In this document: positions 1 to 6,062 of the stretch, in pieces
Layout: every line of letters begins with the position of its first letter
How positions within the stretch are numbered: the first letter of the stretch is position 1
Source of the DNA: JAHEJA01 sp965657215
Lineage (GTDB): Bacteria; Pseudomonadota; Alphaproteobacteria; Rhodobacterales; Rhodobacteraceae
Direction: 5' to 3'
Assembly (NCBI GenBank): GCA_965657215.1
Contig: CBFHNR010000039.1
Span: forward strand, 1 to 8,387
DNA: 8,387 nt
The notes under the pieces: model-generated
Told to the model about the DNA's origin: nothing
Database searches by the model: none
Seen by the model: the letters and a program-made list of their open reading frames with translations, nothing else
Made by a program: the position numbers and the translations under genes

Positions 1-681
1 GTGAATAACTTGCAACGCGTTACCCTCTGCGGAAAATTCAGTGACCTTGGAATACCCATAATGCGCAATCCAAATATGCCCTCGTGAATCCACCACAGCC
101 CCATCAGGACAATAATCCCCCTTGGACAAATCTAAGAATAGCTTTGGTTCACCGTCGGGCCATCCATCCTTATCCAATCTCTGACGCCAAATTTTGGCCA
201 CTGGTGTGTCGGTGAAATACGCAAAACTGCCACAAGGGGAAAAACATGTCGCATTCGGAATGGTCCACTCTGTAAACAGCGGGCGTAATTCACCCTTGTA
301 GTAGCGATAGATAGTTCCGGCTTTGGGTTCTAAATTGATACCCATGGTTCCAATCCAAAATCCACCCCACGGATCGGCACGCCCATCATTTGGTCGCGTT
401 ATGGGGTTATCGTCCTCAAGGGCATGCAGGACTTGTTCCGCACCTGTGCCCAGATCAAACGAAATCAACGCCCCCTTTTTGGCGATCAATAGATGTGTGT
501 CGTCCACCCAACCAGCCGCACTTACAAATGTATCAAACTGCCAAGACGTGAGATGACCTTCGTGTTTCTCAAACATCCTGTGACCGTTTATATCGAACCA
601 AAACAGCGATTGACGTGTTGGATGCCAAAGCGGGCCTTCGCCCAAAGAACACAAAGTTGTGTCGAAAATACGCGCAGTCAT
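1..681 (-). CDS. SMP-30/gluconolactonase-family sugar lactonase, C-terminus cut by window edge
   Basis: The visible 227 residues form the N-terminal three quarters of a six-bladed propeller lactonase. These cytosolic, divalent-metal enzymes hydrolyse aldonolactones to sugar acids. The family metal ligands are in place: Glu15 in SLGEGPLWHP, Asn143 in IPNATCFSP and Asp193 in PDGAVVD. The RPNDGRADPWGGFWIGTM block (96-113) supplies Asn98, which normally contacts metal or substrate. The frame is open from 681 to base 1 with no stop, so the last 60-70 residues lie outside. I chose ATG 681 because an AAAGGA Shine-Dalgarno lies 8 nt upstream; ATG 687 would leave only 2 nt. The gene diverges from the dehydrogenase operon starting at 850, suggesting shared control. 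Substrate (glucono-, xylono-, arabino-, fucono- or rhamnono-lactone) cannot be read from the sequence. The family is certain; the pathway role is inferred. Confidence 0.93.
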   Translation of the reverse strand, partial: MTARIFDTTLCSLGEGPLWHPTRQSLFWFDINGHRMFEKHEGHLTSWQFDTFVSAAGWVDDTHLLIAKKGALISFDLGTGAEQVLHALEDDNPITRPNDGRADPWGGFWIGTMGINLEPKAGTIYRYYKGELRPLFTEWTIPNATCFSPCGSFAYFTDTPVAKIWRQRLDKDGWPDGEPKLFLDLSKGDYCPDGAVVDSRGHIWIAHYGYSKVTEFSAEGNALQVIH

Positions 682-849
682 GTTCATTGTCCTTTTGCCT
701 TTGTCCAAGTTCGCACTGGGTCTTGGCCCAATACGGCACACTCGCACAATAGGGTCAATAAATAAGATCCAATCCCCCCAAAGTGGAATTCCCATTGTCA
801 GAGGATATTTCTGAGTTAGGGTGATCCTAAATCATTGGAGGCACAAGAC
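682..849. promoter_or_regulatory. Divergent promoter region between lactonase and dehydrogenase operon
   Basis: This 168-bp gap must hold the promoters for both the minus-strand lactonase and the plus-strand operon. Visible signals are the two Shine-Dalgarno sites at its ends (AAAGGA for the lactonase; GGAGG at 837-841 for the dehydrogenase), a -35-like TTGTCA at 795-800 without a convincing -10 partner, and the TCAGA/TCTGA dyad listed separately. No gene of its own is seen here. Assignment as a bidirectional control region rests on gene orientation. Confidence 0.6.
798..814. promoter_or_regulatory. Candidate operator dyad TCAGA-N7-TCTGA
   Basis: A 17-bp symmetric site (TCAGA 798-802, TCTGA 810-814) lies 36 bp upstream of the dehydrogenase start and overlaps the -35-like TTGTCA at 795-800. 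The spacing fits one face of a dimeric repressor, but five-base arms are short and could occur by chance. No regulator gene adjoins the operon in this window. Confidence 0.25.
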
Positions 850-1794
850 ATGACAACGAAACCGACAATTGGATTTATTGGGGTTGGCTATATGGGGCAT
901 GGCATGTCCAAGAACATTCTCCAGAATGGATATGACCTCTGGGTCATGGGTAATCGCAACCGCACCCCAGTGGACAGCCTTGTGGGTATGGGCGCCAAAG
1001 AAGCCACCTCCCTCAAGGACATGGCGGAACACTGTGACATCATTCATCTCTGCTTGTCGAATTCCAAACAAGTTGAACAGGTTATTCGCGGAAACGCAGG
1101 TCTGTTAGAGCATGGCCGTTCAGGTCAAATCATCATTGACACAAGCACATCTGATCCCACTTCGACGCTGTCTCTTGCGGCTGATCTTGCTCAGAAAGGG
1201 ATCAACTTGGTTGATGCCCCATTAGGCAGAACCCCAAAAGAAGCCGAAGCTGGCACATTGGATGCCATGGTCGGCGCGGATCAAGACGTGTTCAATACTG
1301 TGAGCCCCGTTATTGAATGTTGGGCTGGGTCCATCACTCATGTGGGCGAGGTTGGATCGGGTCATAAAATGAAATTGCTCATGAATTTCTTGGCGGCCTC
1401 CTATGCGGCCCTTTATTCCGAAGCAACTGTGTTAGGTGCCAAAGTCGGCATTTCACCGCACACGTTCCGCCAAGTTATTGGCTCAAGCCGATTAGGGAAC
1501 GGGTTTTTTGATACCTTTATGCAATACGTCTGCGACAGAGACGAGAATGCCCATAAATTCACCATAGAAAATATGAGCAAAGACATTCGATATGTGAACG
1601 CTATGGCAAGTGACGCGGGCACGATGAATGTTATGGCCGCGGCCGCGCGTCACTATTACACCCACGCCCAAGCCGTCGGTGGTTCGGCCGATTTTGTCCC
1701 CATGCTGTCGGATCATGTCGGGCGTATGAATGGCCTCGATCTCGGTCAAGTGGTCGCGGACACAGACAAGAAAAACGGGGGCCAAGATACATGA
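850..1794 (+). CDS. NAD(P)-dependent beta-hydroxyacid dehydrogenase (3-hydroxyisobutyrate dehydrogenase family)
   Basis: A complete 314-residue cytosolic oxidoreductase. The N-terminal Rossmann fold opens with GFIGVGYMG (8-16). Arg36 and Arg38 after the second strand (NRNRT) suggest NADP(H) preference. The substrate loop DAPLGRTPKEAEAGTL (122-137) stands where most members have DAPVSGG. The catalytic lysine is Lys175 in GSGHKMKLLMN, with Asn179 conserved and Met178 replacing the usual first Asn of the Asn-Asn pair. The C-terminal half is the all-helical dimerisation domain. The start is ATG 850, 8 nt after GGAGG; an upstream TTG at 835 would overlap that ribosome binding site. The stop overlaps the SDR start by ATGA. 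The family catalyses reversible oxidation of beta-hydroxy acids or reduction of small semialdehydes. The changed loop argues against 3-hydroxyisobutyrate as substrate; the real one is unknown. Confidence 0.92.
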   Translation: MTTKPTIGFIGVGYMGHGMSKNILQNGYDLWVMGNRNRTPVDSLVGMGAKEATSLKDMAEHCDIIHLCLSNSKQVEQVIRGNAGLLEHGRSGQIIIDTSTSDPTSTLSLAADLAQKGINLVDAPLGRTPKEAEAGTLDAMVGADQDVFNTVSPVIECWAGSITHVGEVGSGHKMKLLMNFLAASYAALYSEATVLGAKVGISPHTFRQVIGSSRLGNGFFDTFMQYVCDRDENAHKFTIENMSKDIRYVNAMASDAGTMNVMAAAARHYYTHAQAVGGSADFVPMLSDHVGRMNGLDLGQVVADTDKKNGGQDT

Positions 1795-2525
1795 AATCAA
1801 TCCTCATAACAGGTGCCGGAGGCGGCATCGGCCGCGCGACCGCACGGGTGTTCTTAGATAACGGATGGCACGTTGGCCTAATTGGTCGTCAAGAAGACAA
1901 GCTCATTGAAACAGCCAAAGATCATGAAAACGCGCTGATCTTGCCCTCTGATGTCACAGATGAACTGGCTATTGATCAAAGCTTTGATAAGGCGATGGGC
2001 GAATGGGGGCGCATCGACTGTTTGTTCAACAATGCGGGTGTGTCCGTATTCGGCGCGAGGCCCGATGAAATCTCTGTCGAAGATTGGCGTCGATGCATTG
2101 ATATCAATCTAACAGGATCCTTCATTTGTGGGCGCGCCGCTTTCTCATGGATGAAAGCCCAAGACCCGCAAGGGGGGCGCATCATAAACAACGGCTCTGT
2201 GTCGTCTTATGTGCCACGCTGGGGCTCTGCACCCTATACGGCGTCCAAACATGCAATAACGGGGCTGACCAAATCGTTTAGCCTTGATGGGCGGCCATTT
2301 AATATCGCTTGTGGTCAAATCGACATTGGGAATGCCCTCACCGATATGGCACAAAAGATGACTACGGGAATGCCCCAAGCGGACGGAACAATCGCCGTTG
2401 AACCCGTCATGGATGTCTATAATGTTGCCAATTCCGTGCTGCATATGGCTGGGCTGCCTTTGGATGCGAATGTTCAATTCATGACCGTCATGGCGACAAA
2501 CATGCCTTATATCGGCAGAGGGTAG
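1791..2525 (+). CDS. Classical short-chain dehydrogenase/reductase (SDR)
   Basis: A complete 244-residue SDR. It has the cofactor motif TGAGGGIG (7-14), NNAG (80-83) and the catalytic tetrad Asn106, Ser136, Tyr149, Lys153, the last two in YTASK. Arg33 after the second strand (LIGRQEDK) favours NADP(H) over NAD(H), though this is a weak predictor. The C-terminal segment around 229-244 (MTVMATNMPYIGRG) is a recognisable SDR ending. Length is typical for the class. The gene is translationally coupled to the preceding dehydrogenase (ATGA overlap at 1791-1794), with the purine-rich ACGGGGGCC upstream as ribosome binding site, and is followed 36 bp later by the FAH-family gene. In known L-fucose and L-rhamnose oxidation routes an SDR oxidises the 2-keto-3-deoxy acid to the 2,4-diketo acid that the FAH-type enzyme cleaves. 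I propose that role by context only; a sugar 1-dehydrogenase is the main alternative. Confidence 0.93.
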   Translation: MKSILITGAGGGIGRATARVFLDNGWHVGLIGRQEDKLIETAKDHENALILPSDVTDELAIDQSFDKAMGEWGRIDCLFNNAGVSVFGARPDEISVEDWRRCIDINLTGSFICGRAAFSWMKAQDPQGGRIINNGSVSSYVPRWGSAPYTASKHAITGLTKSFSLDGRPFNIACGQIDIGNALTDMAQKMTTGMPQADGTIAVEPVMDVYNVANSVLHMAGLPLDANVQFMTVMATNMPYIGRG

Positions 2526-2527
2526 AG

Positions 2528-2543
2528 TGACCCTTGAGGGTCA
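2528..2543 (+). other. Intercistronic hairpin/palindrome TGACCC-TTGA-GGGTCA
   Basis: A perfect 6-bp inverted repeat with a TTGA loop begins 3 nt after the SDR stop and ends 18 nt before the FAH-family start. It could form an mRNA hairpin that tunes relative expression, or act as a DNA operator. There is no T tract after it, so it does not look like a full terminator. Confidence 0.5.
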
Positions 2544-2561
2544 ACAAAGAAAGGACTTCAT

Positions 2562-3407
2562 ATGAAACTTGTGCGATTTGGTCCCATAGGTGACGAAAAA
2601 CCTGGTGTCTTGGACACGGACGGCAATATGCGGGATTTGTCTGGCATCGTGCGCGATATCGACAGCAGCTTCATTGCCTCAGGTGGGTTGAGTGACATTC
2701 AAAACCTGAATATCGAGAACTTGCCTTTGGCTCCAAAAGAGGCACGCATTGGCTCTTGTCTTGCATCAGTTCCGAATTTCTTTTGCGTTGGGTTGAATTA
2801 TACCAAACACGCTCATGAAACAGGCATGGCCATTCCCAAGGAACCCATATTGTTTTCCAAGGCGACGTCCTGCCTATCGGGCCCAAATGATCCCGTAATC
2901 ATTCCGCGCAAATCAACCAAAACGGATTGGGAAGTCGAGCTCGGCGTTATCATTGGCAAGCCCGCGCTATACGTCGATGAAGCGGATGCTTTGGATTATG
3001 TAGCAGGATATTGCACCATAAATGACGTCTCAGAACGCGAATTCCAAGCGGAACGAGGCGGTCAATGGATCAAGGGCAAATCAGCCCCCACCTTTGGGCC
3101 TGTCGGTCCATGGTTTGTAACAGCAGACGAAATCGAAGACCCACAAAACCTTGACCTCGAACTGTCGTTGAACGGTGAGAAAGTCCAAAATTCAAATACC
3201 TCAGACATGATCTTTTCCGTGCGTGAAGTTGTGTCCTACATGAGCCAATTCATGAAGCTCATGCCTGGGGACATCATAGCGACCGGAACACCCAGCGGCG
3301 TTGGTATGGGCATGTCGCCACAACGTTTCTTGCGGGCTGGCGATGTGATGGAATTGACTGTCCAAGGGCTTGGCTCTCAGCGTCAGGTAGCCCAAGCAGC
3401 AGACTAG
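2562..3407 (+). CDS. Fumarylacetoacetate hydrolase (FAH)-family enzyme, probable 2,4-diketo-3-deoxy sugar-acid hydrolase
   Basis: A complete 281-residue protein. The divalent-metal ligands are Glu124 and Glu126 in DWEVELG and Asp155 in NDVSERE. A catalytic His/Glu pair is visible as His83 and Glu86 in GLNYTKHAHE (78-86). GQWIKGKSAPTFGPVGPW (167-184) and GTPSGVGMG (242-250) are typical active-site segments. Length and the N-terminal style (MKLVRFG, then EKPGVLD) match the bacterial subgroup that includes 2,4-diketo-3-deoxy-L-fuconate/rhamnonate hydrolases; close relatives are often loosely named ureidoglycolate lyase. Those enzymes split the diketo acid into pyruvate plus lactate or glycolate. 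The start has AAGGA 6 nt upstream. As the last gene of the lactonase/dehydrogenase/SDR cluster it would carry out the final C-C cleavage. The family is sure; the substrate is inferred. Confidence 0.92.
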   Translation: MKLVRFGPIGDEKPGVLDTDGNMRDLSGIVRDIDSSFIASGGLSDIQNLNIENLPLAPKEARIGSCLASVPNFFCVGLNYTKHAHETGMAIPKEPILFSKATSCLSGPNDPVIIPRKSTKTDWEVELGVIIGKPALYVDEADALDYVAGYCTINDVSEREFQAERGGQWIKGKSAPTFGPVGPWFVTADEIEDPQNLDLELSLNGEKVQNSNTSDMIFSVREVVSYMSQFMKLMPGDIIATGTPSGVGMGMSPQRFLRAGDVMELTVQGLGSQRQVAQAAD

Positions 3408-3493
3408 GTTTGCGCCCCACTTCATTCAATTTGCACTCTTGGAGATCGCAAAATTTTAGGATAGGACAAGCCGAATTTCAACGGAGGACAGAG

Positions 3494-4024
3494 ATGGAGA
3501 TCATGATACCAGCGTGGGTTGATGGTACACTCTGTCCTGTGGAAAAGCTGGATGTTCACAGGCGCGGTCTAAAACACAAGGCGGTATCCGTCTTTGTTTT
3601 TTGCGGAACGGAACTATTAATCCAACAACGCGCCTTGGGCAAATATCATTCGCCGGGGTTGTGGGCCAATACTTGTTGCACCCATCCTGACTGGGATGAA
3701 GCGCCTGCCGACTGCGCCACACGACGGCTATCAGATGAATTGGGAATGTCGGGTATTGATCTCACCTATGTCGATCAATTGGAATATCGCGCAGACGTCG
3801 GAAACGAAATGATCGAACACGAGGTTGTCGATTGCTTCATCGCGCGATGTGCGACACGGCCGACGGTCACTCCAAATCCTGATGAGGTTATGGATGTGCG
3901 CTGGGTCGAAATCGACACACTGCGAGATCAAGCGCGACGTCAGCCTGAAGAGTTCACAAAGTGGTTCCAGATTTATTTGGAGAAACATTTTGATCAATTG
4001 TTTGCCAAGTACAAAAATTCATGA
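3494..4024 (+). CDS. idi: Isopentenyl-diphosphate delta-isomerase, type 1
   Basis: A 176-residue Nudix-fold isomerase that interconverts isopentenyl and dimethylallyl diphosphate, balancing precursors for carotenoids, quinones and other isoprenoids in the cytosol. Metal ligands are His22 and His28 (VHRRGLKHKAVSVFVF), His64, Glu108 and Glu110. The catalytic Cys62 lies in NTCCTHP (59-65) and Glu110 is the second catalytic residue. SPGLWANTCCTHP and RADVGNEMIEHEVVD are near-diagnostic. The start is ATG 3494, with GGAGGA ending 5 nt upstream; an in-frame TTG at 3410 would add an unrelated 28-residue leader. The gene is 86 bp downstream of the FAH-family gene on the same strand, but the functions are unrelated, so a separate promoter is likely. 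It converges on the HD-domain gene. Bacteria using the MEP pathway do not strictly need Idi; alphaproteobacteria often keep it for pigment synthesis, but no pigment gene is visible here. Confidence 0.97.
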   Translation: MEIMIPAWVDGTLCPVEKLDVHRRGLKHKAVSVFVFCGTELLIQQRALGKYHSPGLWANTCCTHPDWDEAPADCATRRLSDELGMSGIDLTYVDQLEYRADVGNEMIEHEVVDCFIARCATRPTVTPNPDEVMDVRWVEIDTLRDQARRQPEEFTKWFQIYLEKHFDQLFAKYKNS

Positions 4025-4025
4025 C

Positions 4026-4062
4026 ATTGCGCACCCCTTCTCAATTGTTTTGAACGCGCAAT
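4026..4062 (+). terminator. Hairpin just after idi, possible terminator
   Basis: ATTGCGC (4026-4032) pairs exactly with GCGCAAT (4056-4062). Inside the 23-nt loop a smaller TCAA-TTGTT-TTGA pairing is possible (4041-4053). It starts 1 nt after the idi stop, where a terminator is expected. No U tract follows, so intrinsic termination would be weak; it may instead protect the mRNA 3' end. Confidence 0.4.
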
Positions 4063-4083
4063 CTCATTGATATTGGGCATAAA

Positions 4084-4154
4084 GCAATGGCGGCAATGCG
4101 GACGCAGCCGACCTTCGCTACGATTGTGCCAATGGCCGCAATGCCGCCTATTGC
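4084..4154. repeat. Imperfect long inverted repeat, also readable as a 19-bp direct repeat, between convergent genes
   Basis: GCAATGGCGGCAATGCGG (4084-4101) pairs with the reverse complement of 4136-4154 over 18 bp, with one bulged T (4149) and one mismatch, around a 34-nt loop. The same sequence is also a direct repeat: 4085-4103 and 4130-4148 match at 16 of 19 positions with a 45-bp period. It fills most of the gap between idi and the HD-domain gene. It may be a bidirectional terminator or a decayed intergenic palindromic repeat; no T tract or coding potential supports one reading. Confidence 0.6.
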
Positions 4155-4175
4155 CATCCCGCTCATGCAATATAG

Positions 4176-4892
4176 TTAATAGTCAATAGTCTCACGAATC
4201 CGCTTTAGGAAGCCTATATCGACGCTTCCTGCAATATGGCTTTGTGGCTTGAAATCGGCCTGGCGTTGAAGGCATTTGCCGAAAGCACATTTGAAGTCTG
4301 TTCTGTCATAAAGCTCCAAAATCTTCTCAAGATCGGGCTTGGGGATTTCGTCGAGCCTCAGCCCGAGCAAATCCAGCGCCGCACCGTAGTGTACCAACGC
4401 GACTTCTGGCTCGCGTTTGGGGGCAAGGTGGACCGAAGAATGCAGCGCCACCGCATCGTGCACTTGGTCGCACTTGTCTGATGATAGCCCCTCGTCAGAG
4501 CAGAATTTCCGAGCATGCCTAGCACCCACCCACTCAAACGACCCAGCTTCATTGGCAAGGCTGTCCGTCAAACCCAAGTCGTGCAGTACGGATGCCACGT
4601 AGACAAGTTCTCGGTCAAATTTCATACCCTTTCGCGCCGCGAGGACTGCGGCAAAGCAATATGTCCTGTGGACATGGGCAAACAACATGGGTGACGACAG
4701 TTTATACGCCAAGGCTGCTGCGTTCGTCGCAAGTGCGCTATCAGGAATCGCCCAATCCTCGGGCAGAACTTCAAGCTGTTTTTGAACGCCGGTTGCGATT
4801 TTGAACCGCCTGACACGATCTGCGATCTTCATTTTGATCATACGGGGGATTAGCGTGGACTTCGCCGGCCGGCCGGGATCTGTTGATTTCAT
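4176..4892 (-). CDS. HD-domain hydrolase, cyanamide hydratase-like family
   Basis: A 238-residue soluble protein with a metal-dependent HD phosphohydrolase-type core. His75 (HVHRTYCF), the His104-Asp105 pair in SVLHDLGLTD (101-110), the helix HDAVALHSSVHLA (145-157) and Asp174 (GAALDLLG) give the expected H...HD...D metal set. The pattern around residues 66-175 (lone His followed by RTY, LHDLGL, ALH, EVALVHYGAALDLLG) matches the subgroup containing fungal cyanamide hydratase and many uncharacterised bacterial proteins. Substrate unknown; cyanamide hydration should not be assumed. The first 40 residues are basic and not recognised. The start ATG 4892 lies 5 nt after the membrane-protein stop, with only a weak GGTAACG ribosome site, so translational coupling is likely. 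Met21 (inner ATG) is a possible later start. Third gene of the TetR operon, converging on idi. Confidence 0.85.
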   Translation of the reverse strand: MKSTDPGRPAKSTLIPRMIKMKIADRVRRFKIATGVQKQLEVLPEDWAIPDSALATNAAALAYKLSSPMLFAHVHRTYCFAAVLAARKGMKFDRELVYVASVLHDLGLTDSLANEAGSFEWVGARHARKFCSDEGLSSDKCDQVHDAVALHSSVHLAPKREPEVALVHYGAALDLLGLRLDEIPKPDLEKILELYDRTDFKCAFGKCLQRQADFKPQSHIAGSVDIGFLKRIRETIDY

Positions 4893-4897
4893 TTTCG

Positions 4898-5431
4898 TTA
4901 CCAAAAAAGGCGTTTGAAGTTGGTGACCGGCTCTTCGATCCGGGGATCATCAATCGTTATGTGACCGTGGCGATGATGATCGCGCATATAGGCCGGAAAG
5001 GGCTGTCCTGCCATGTGCAGGACCAAATCCCGCAAATCCATGTAAAGGCAGGCCGCGATTGTCGCGTAGAAGAACAAAAAGAGCGGCCCGAAAACGCCCC
5101 AATTGGCATACACGGATGTAAACTCGACCGAGAAATAGACGAAGAGCGGTCCGAAGGTAACCAAGTGGCAGAGCCCAAGAGCGCGGGTGTAAGGCATGTA
5201 CCGGTCCAGCAACCAGACAACGTGCATTGCAGCAAAGCGGGCTAAGAAGATCAGCATGACATCCAACACTGGCACTCCAAGCAACACCAAGACAGGGGCA
5301 AGCGTTTGCGGAAAAACCATGACTTTAGCCCATATTGATGTCAGTCGTCCGGTTGGTGATCCCGGCAGGTTCAAGATCTTGCGGTGTTCGGTAACGACTT
5401 CGAAAAATCGTGCGATGCTTGGATGTGCCAT
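4898..5431 (-). CDS. Small multi-pass inner-membrane protein, function unknown
   Basis: A 177-residue protein I do not recognise. Hydrophobic stretches near residues 36-52, 54-75, 86-104 and 112-131 suggest four membrane helices in the inner membrane. An N-terminal amphipathic region (1-30) precedes them and a polar, charged tail (132-177) follows. The tail contains the histidine-rich run RDHHRHGH (150-157) followed by acidic ITIDDPRIEEP, which could bind metal or lie next to the membrane in the cytoplasm. No signal peptide is evident. The start is ATG 5431, with GGAGG at 5442-5446 (10-nt spacing) placed over the end of the TetR gene; the TTG at 5440 would sit directly against that site. It lies between the TetR regulator and the HD-domain hydrolase, so the three are probably co-transcribed. 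A fatty-acid-hydroxylase-like or transporter role is not supported by any complete motif. Confidence 0.8.
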   Translation of the reverse strand: MAHPSIARFFEVVTEHRKILNLPGSPTGRLTSIWAKVMVFPQTLAPVLVLLGVPVLDVMLIFLARFAAMHVVWLLDRYMPYTRALGLCHLVTFGPLFVYFSVEFTSVYANWGVFGPLFLFFYATIAACLYMDLRDLVLHMAGQPFPAYMRDHHRHGHITIDDPRIEEPVTNFKRLFW

Positions 5432-5436
5432 TTTGG

Positions 5437-6039
5437 TCAAGCCTCCATGAGTGTTGAGATAAATTTGGCAGATTGCATGGCAAAGTCTGAAAGTGTTTCG
5501 CGGCTTTCGCCAGCTCTCGCCCGGACTGCGATCGAATGCAGCACCGCGGCCCCCTGTTGAACCGCGAAATCAATATCGGCCTTCGTAGCTTGCGGCGCCA
5601 ATGAGGAAAGTGTCATTCCCAGCATGTTGTTGAGCCGTTCAAGGCGCGCTGACAGCGCCTCACGAATTTCAGGATTTGAGGGCGCTTGCGTAATCGCCGT
5701 GCCGACAAGAAAACAGCCTAGTTGTTTGTCTGTGTCGCTGCTGAAATAGACCTCGATCATGCCCAGCAAGAAATTTTCAAACGCACCCTCGACAGTTTCA
5801 CTTGCGGCCAAACCCGCCCTCACCTCTGAAAGGGTCCCTAGGAAGACGTCCATCGACATGAGGTACATTTCCACCTTCGAGCCGAAGGCACCATAAAGAC
5901 TTGGCCGTACCATCCCGGTCGCCTTTGAAAGATCGTCAAGAGACGTCGCCGCAAACCCCTTTTCCCAGAACACGCCAAGAACCGCCTGTTTGGCGGCTCG
6001 CTCATCAAATTGTCTTGGCCTACCGCGAGTCTTTTGCAT
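5437..6039 (-). CDS. TetR/AcrR-family transcriptional regulator
   Basis: A 200-residue one-component regulator. The N-terminal DNA-binding domain begins RGRPRQFDERAA (5-16), and the helix-turn-helix runs about 32-52 (TSLDDLSKATGMVRPSLYGA), ending with AFGSK. The C-terminal ligand domain has QLGCFLVGTAI (106-116), a cysteine-containing element seen in many AcrR-like members. These proteins usually repress their own promoter and neighbouring genes until a small molecule binds. The start ATG 6039 is the only sensible one, since the RGRPRQ motif follows at once, yet no Shine-Dalgarno is visible upstream (ACCACTCACTC). It heads the operon with the membrane protein and the HD hydrolase, the next start lying over its own 3' end. 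A strong dyad at 6063-6101 over the predicted promoter is the likely autoregulatory operator. The ligand is unknown. Confidence 0.93.
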   Translation of the reverse strand: MQKTRGRPRQFDERAAKQAVLGVFWEKGFAATSLDDLSKATGMVRPSLYGAFGSKVEMYLMSMDVFLGTLSEVRAGLAASETVEGAFENFLLGMIEVYFSSDTDKQLGCFLVGTAITQAPSNPEIREALSARLERLNNMLGMTLSSLAPQATKADIDFAVQQGAAVLHSIAVRARAGESRETLSDFAMQSAKFISTLMEA

Positions 6040-6062
6040 GAGTGAGTGGTCGATTTATTATT

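Noticed and set aside
323..765. Two plus-strand open frames of 77 and 90 residues
   Set aside because: They lie antisense to or run past the end of the lactonase, whose translation carries all family motifs. Their own translations are low-complexity Cys/Pro/Arg text with no domain.
835..849. TTG at 835 as start of the beta-hydroxyacid dehydrogenase
   Set aside because: It overlaps the GGAGG ribosome site; ATG 850 has ideal spacing and puts the Rossmann motif at residue 8.
1..3407. Naming the cluster as sulfoquinovose degradation
   Set aside because: Lactonase, SDR and a GRT-loop reductase are suggestive, but no aldolase, dehydratase or sulfonate transporter is visible, and the FAH-family hydrolase and missing YihU-type Asn and Ser argue against it.
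3410..3493. TTG-initiated extension of idi
   Set aside because: It would add 28 residues unlike the family; ATG 3494 has a strong GGAGGA just upstream.
4883..5245. Plus-strand 120-residue frame
   Set aside because: It is antisense to the membrane-protein gene, has no recognisable domain, and the opposite strand shows coherent membrane helices and a ribosome site.
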